Shown piece by piece: positions 31,745 to 32,847 of a DNA stretch of 32,847 nucleotides. Position 1 is the first letter of the stretch, and each line of letters starts with the position of its first letter. The DNA comes from Clostridium amylolyticum. GTDB taxonomy: Bacteria; Bacillota; Clostridia; Clostridiales; Clostridiaceae. The position numbers and the translations under genes were made by a program. Location: contig NZ_FQZO01000016.1 in assembly GCF_900142075.1 (NCBI RefSeq), positions 1-32,847 of the forward strand, read 5' to 3'. The notes beneath the pieces were generated by a model. That model was given only the letters and a program-made list of their open reading frames with translations. It ran no database searches and was not told where the DNA came from.

Positions 31745-32572
31745 ATGAATATAAAGAAAACCTTAATAGTTTTTAGGGCTAGATTTTTAATAAGCATGAA
31801 AATATATTTTAGATATCCCATAAATGTTATAATGACACTCTTTGATCCTTTAATGTGGATTGCACCCTTCTACTTTATGGGTAAAGCCTTTTCAGACAAT
31901 GGGAATATGCCGGGCTTTAGCAAGTATATGGGAAATTCGGATTTCGTAGGTTTTATAGTGTTAGGCTATATAATTACTTGCTATGTATCTACAGTTTTTT
32001 GGGCTATGGGCTTTTCGTTAAAAGAAGAGATGAGACAAGGAGTATTAGAATCTAATTGGAGTGCTCCGGTAAATAGGGTTACTCTTATGATAAGTAAATG
32101 TTTATTTCAATTTTGTGCAGCTACCTTTGAGGTACTAATCACCAGCATAGTATGCCACTTTGCTTTTGGTTTCACAGTTAATGCAAATGTTTTAAAGGCC
32201 TTAGCCTTTCTAATTCCGGGATTAATAGGCATGCTGGGGCTTGGACTTATTATAGGTTCACTGGTTCTCCTAGCTAAAGAAGCCAATGGAATTATTGATA
32301 TGACAAGCTCCCTGGTATCAGGATTTTCCGGCAGCTTCTTCCCAGTAAAGGTTATGCCTAAAGGCTTCTTATTTATCTCACTGATGCTTCCCTTAACCTA
32401 TATATACGACAGCACCAGAAGCATACTAATAAACCAAGAAAGCCTATTTCCTCTAAAAACAGAATTTATCATCATAATAATATCTATGATAGCCTTCTGT
32501 GCCTTAGGCAATTGGATATTTATGAGGGTGGAAAGAAGATGTAGAAGCCTCGGAATACTAGGAACACATTGA
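31745..32572 (+). CDS. ABC-2 type exporter permease, second subunit
   Basis: This 275-aa membrane protein has six helices and is paralogous to the preceding permease: LKEEMRQGVLESNWSAPVNR matches its LREEQMRGTLESNWLCPINK, and SLVLLAKEANGIID matches SVILWAKEANAAVN. Together with the ATPase at 29890-30888 they form an exporter. The start ATG follows AGGTGAGGGT after a 21-base gap. The stop TGA (32570-32572) lies three bases before structured repeat copy C. Confidence 0.9.
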   Translation: MNIKKTLIVFRARFLISMKIYFRYPINVIMTLFDPLMWIAPFYFMGKAFSDNGNMPGFSKYMGNSDFVGFIVLGYIITCYVSTVFWAMGFSLKEEMRQGVLESNWSAPVNRVTLMISKCLFQFCAATFEVLITSIVCHFAFGFTVNANVLKALAFLIPGLIGMLGLGLIIGSLVLLAKEANGIIDMTSSLVSGFSGSFFPVKVMPKGFLFISLMLPLTYIYDSTRSILINQESLFPLKTEFIIIIISMIAFCALGNWIFMRVERRCRSLGILGTH

Positions 32573-32575
32573 TAA

Positions 32576-32704
32576 TTGAGAATTTAGAATTTAGAATTTA
32601 GAATGAAGGAAAAAATTCCTGGCGGAATTTTGAAAAATTATATGTAAACTCTTTTTAAGAGTTTATGGGTGCAAAAAAGGAAACCTAACAGGTTTCCTTT
32701 TTGC
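32576..32704 (+). repeat. Structured dispersed repeat, copy C
   Basis: Four heptamers (TTGAGAA then three TTTAGAA, 32576-32603) are followed by TGAAGG. Hairpin 1 is AAAATTCC-TGGC-GGAATTTT (32612-32631), hairpin 2 is TAAACTCTT-TTT-AAGAGTTTA (32645-32665), and a terminator follows. The order and spacing match copy B. It begins three bases after the exporter operon. Confidence 0.87.
32671..32704. terminator. Terminator after the exporter operon (within repeat copy C)
   Basis: AAAAAAGGAAACC, loop TAACA and GGTTTCCTTTTT form a hairpin of at least 12 bp, bounded by GC on both sides (32671-32704). It is nearly the same hairpin as the one after dppF. Confidence 0.9.
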
Positions 32705-32847
32705 ATTTCACTTATTTTTAAGTTTTTCTGACGCTTTTTCAGAAAAACTATCCTCGGATGGACCCCTTCAAATGGGACTTTATATTCGAATTACTAACTT
32801 ACTCTTAAAATTGCTATCTTTTAGATTATAGAACCCATAAGGAGTTC
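32705..32847. other. Unassigned right-hand end with a strong inverted repeat
   Basis: No gene was recognised. AGTTTTTCTGA (32721-32731) and TCAGAAAAACT (32739-32749) are perfect 11-bp arms around a 7-base loop. The next stretch (CCTCGGATGGACCCCTTC) is richer in GC than its surroundings. It could be the edge of another element beyond the window. Confidence 0.4.

Noticed and set aside
32716..32847. A short coding frame at the right edge (minus strand SEDSFSEKASEKLKNK-like, or plus strand SSDGPLQMGLYIRI-like)
   Set aside because: Neither frame has a start, a ribosome site or enough length, and stops interrupt both; the region is better left as unassigned.

Overview
The window comes from an AT-rich, low-GC Gram-positive bacterium, most likely a Clostridium-type Firmicute. 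Strong AGGAGG-type ribosome sites, TTG and GTG starts, lipobox lipoproteins without outer-membrane genes, a tRNA-dependent T-box leader on thrS, a MASE3 sensor kinase and an IS21-type insertion sequence all fit. No rRNA, tRNA or CRISPR array was seen.

Layout. (1) 1-329 is the end of an IS21-family element carrying the first part of istA. (2) 327-5000 (minus strand) is a metal-uptake operon: a DtxR/MntR-type regulator with its own operator, a TroA-like lipoprotein, an ABC ATPase and two permeases. (3) 5170-7847 is a P-type cation ATPase with its own sigma-A promoter. (4) 7946-11265 holds an AI-2E-family membrane protein and a divergent orphan MASE3-PAS histidine kinase. (5) 11361-17398 (minus strand) is a CDP-sugar and glycosyltransferase operon: glucose-1-phosphate cytidylyltransferase, two proteins carrying three copies of one GT-A-like domain, an SDR epimerase/reductase and CDP-glucose 4,6-dehydratase. 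(6) 18052-23612 is a complete peptide ABC importer (dppA-terminator-dppBCDF). (7) 23761-24561 is a methyltransferase. (8) 24712-26769 is a promoter, threonine T-box and a thrS that lacks most of its TGS domain. (9) 27055-28414 holds an acetyltransferase remnant and two GNAT genes. (10) 28757-32572 is an operon of DUF2089, SHOCT-like, an 83-aa unknown, and a three-gene ABC-2 exporter.

How they work together. The regulator and importer probably control manganese/zinc supply, with the operator just upstream of the regulator start. The CDP-sugar operon makes an activated 6-deoxyhexose-type sugar and probably attaches it to a surface glycan or protein. The dpp genes form one machine, with a strong terminator after dppA that should leave the binding protein in excess. 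The last operon pairs small regulator-like proteins with an exporter.

The most unusual non-coding feature is a dispersed element present three times (about 17528, 23627 and 32576). Each copy has four heptamer units, two hairpins and a terminator-like hairpin. One hairpin shows a compensatory base-pair change between copies. A second, 27-bp dispersed repeat occurs in inverted orientation at 11272 and 28659.
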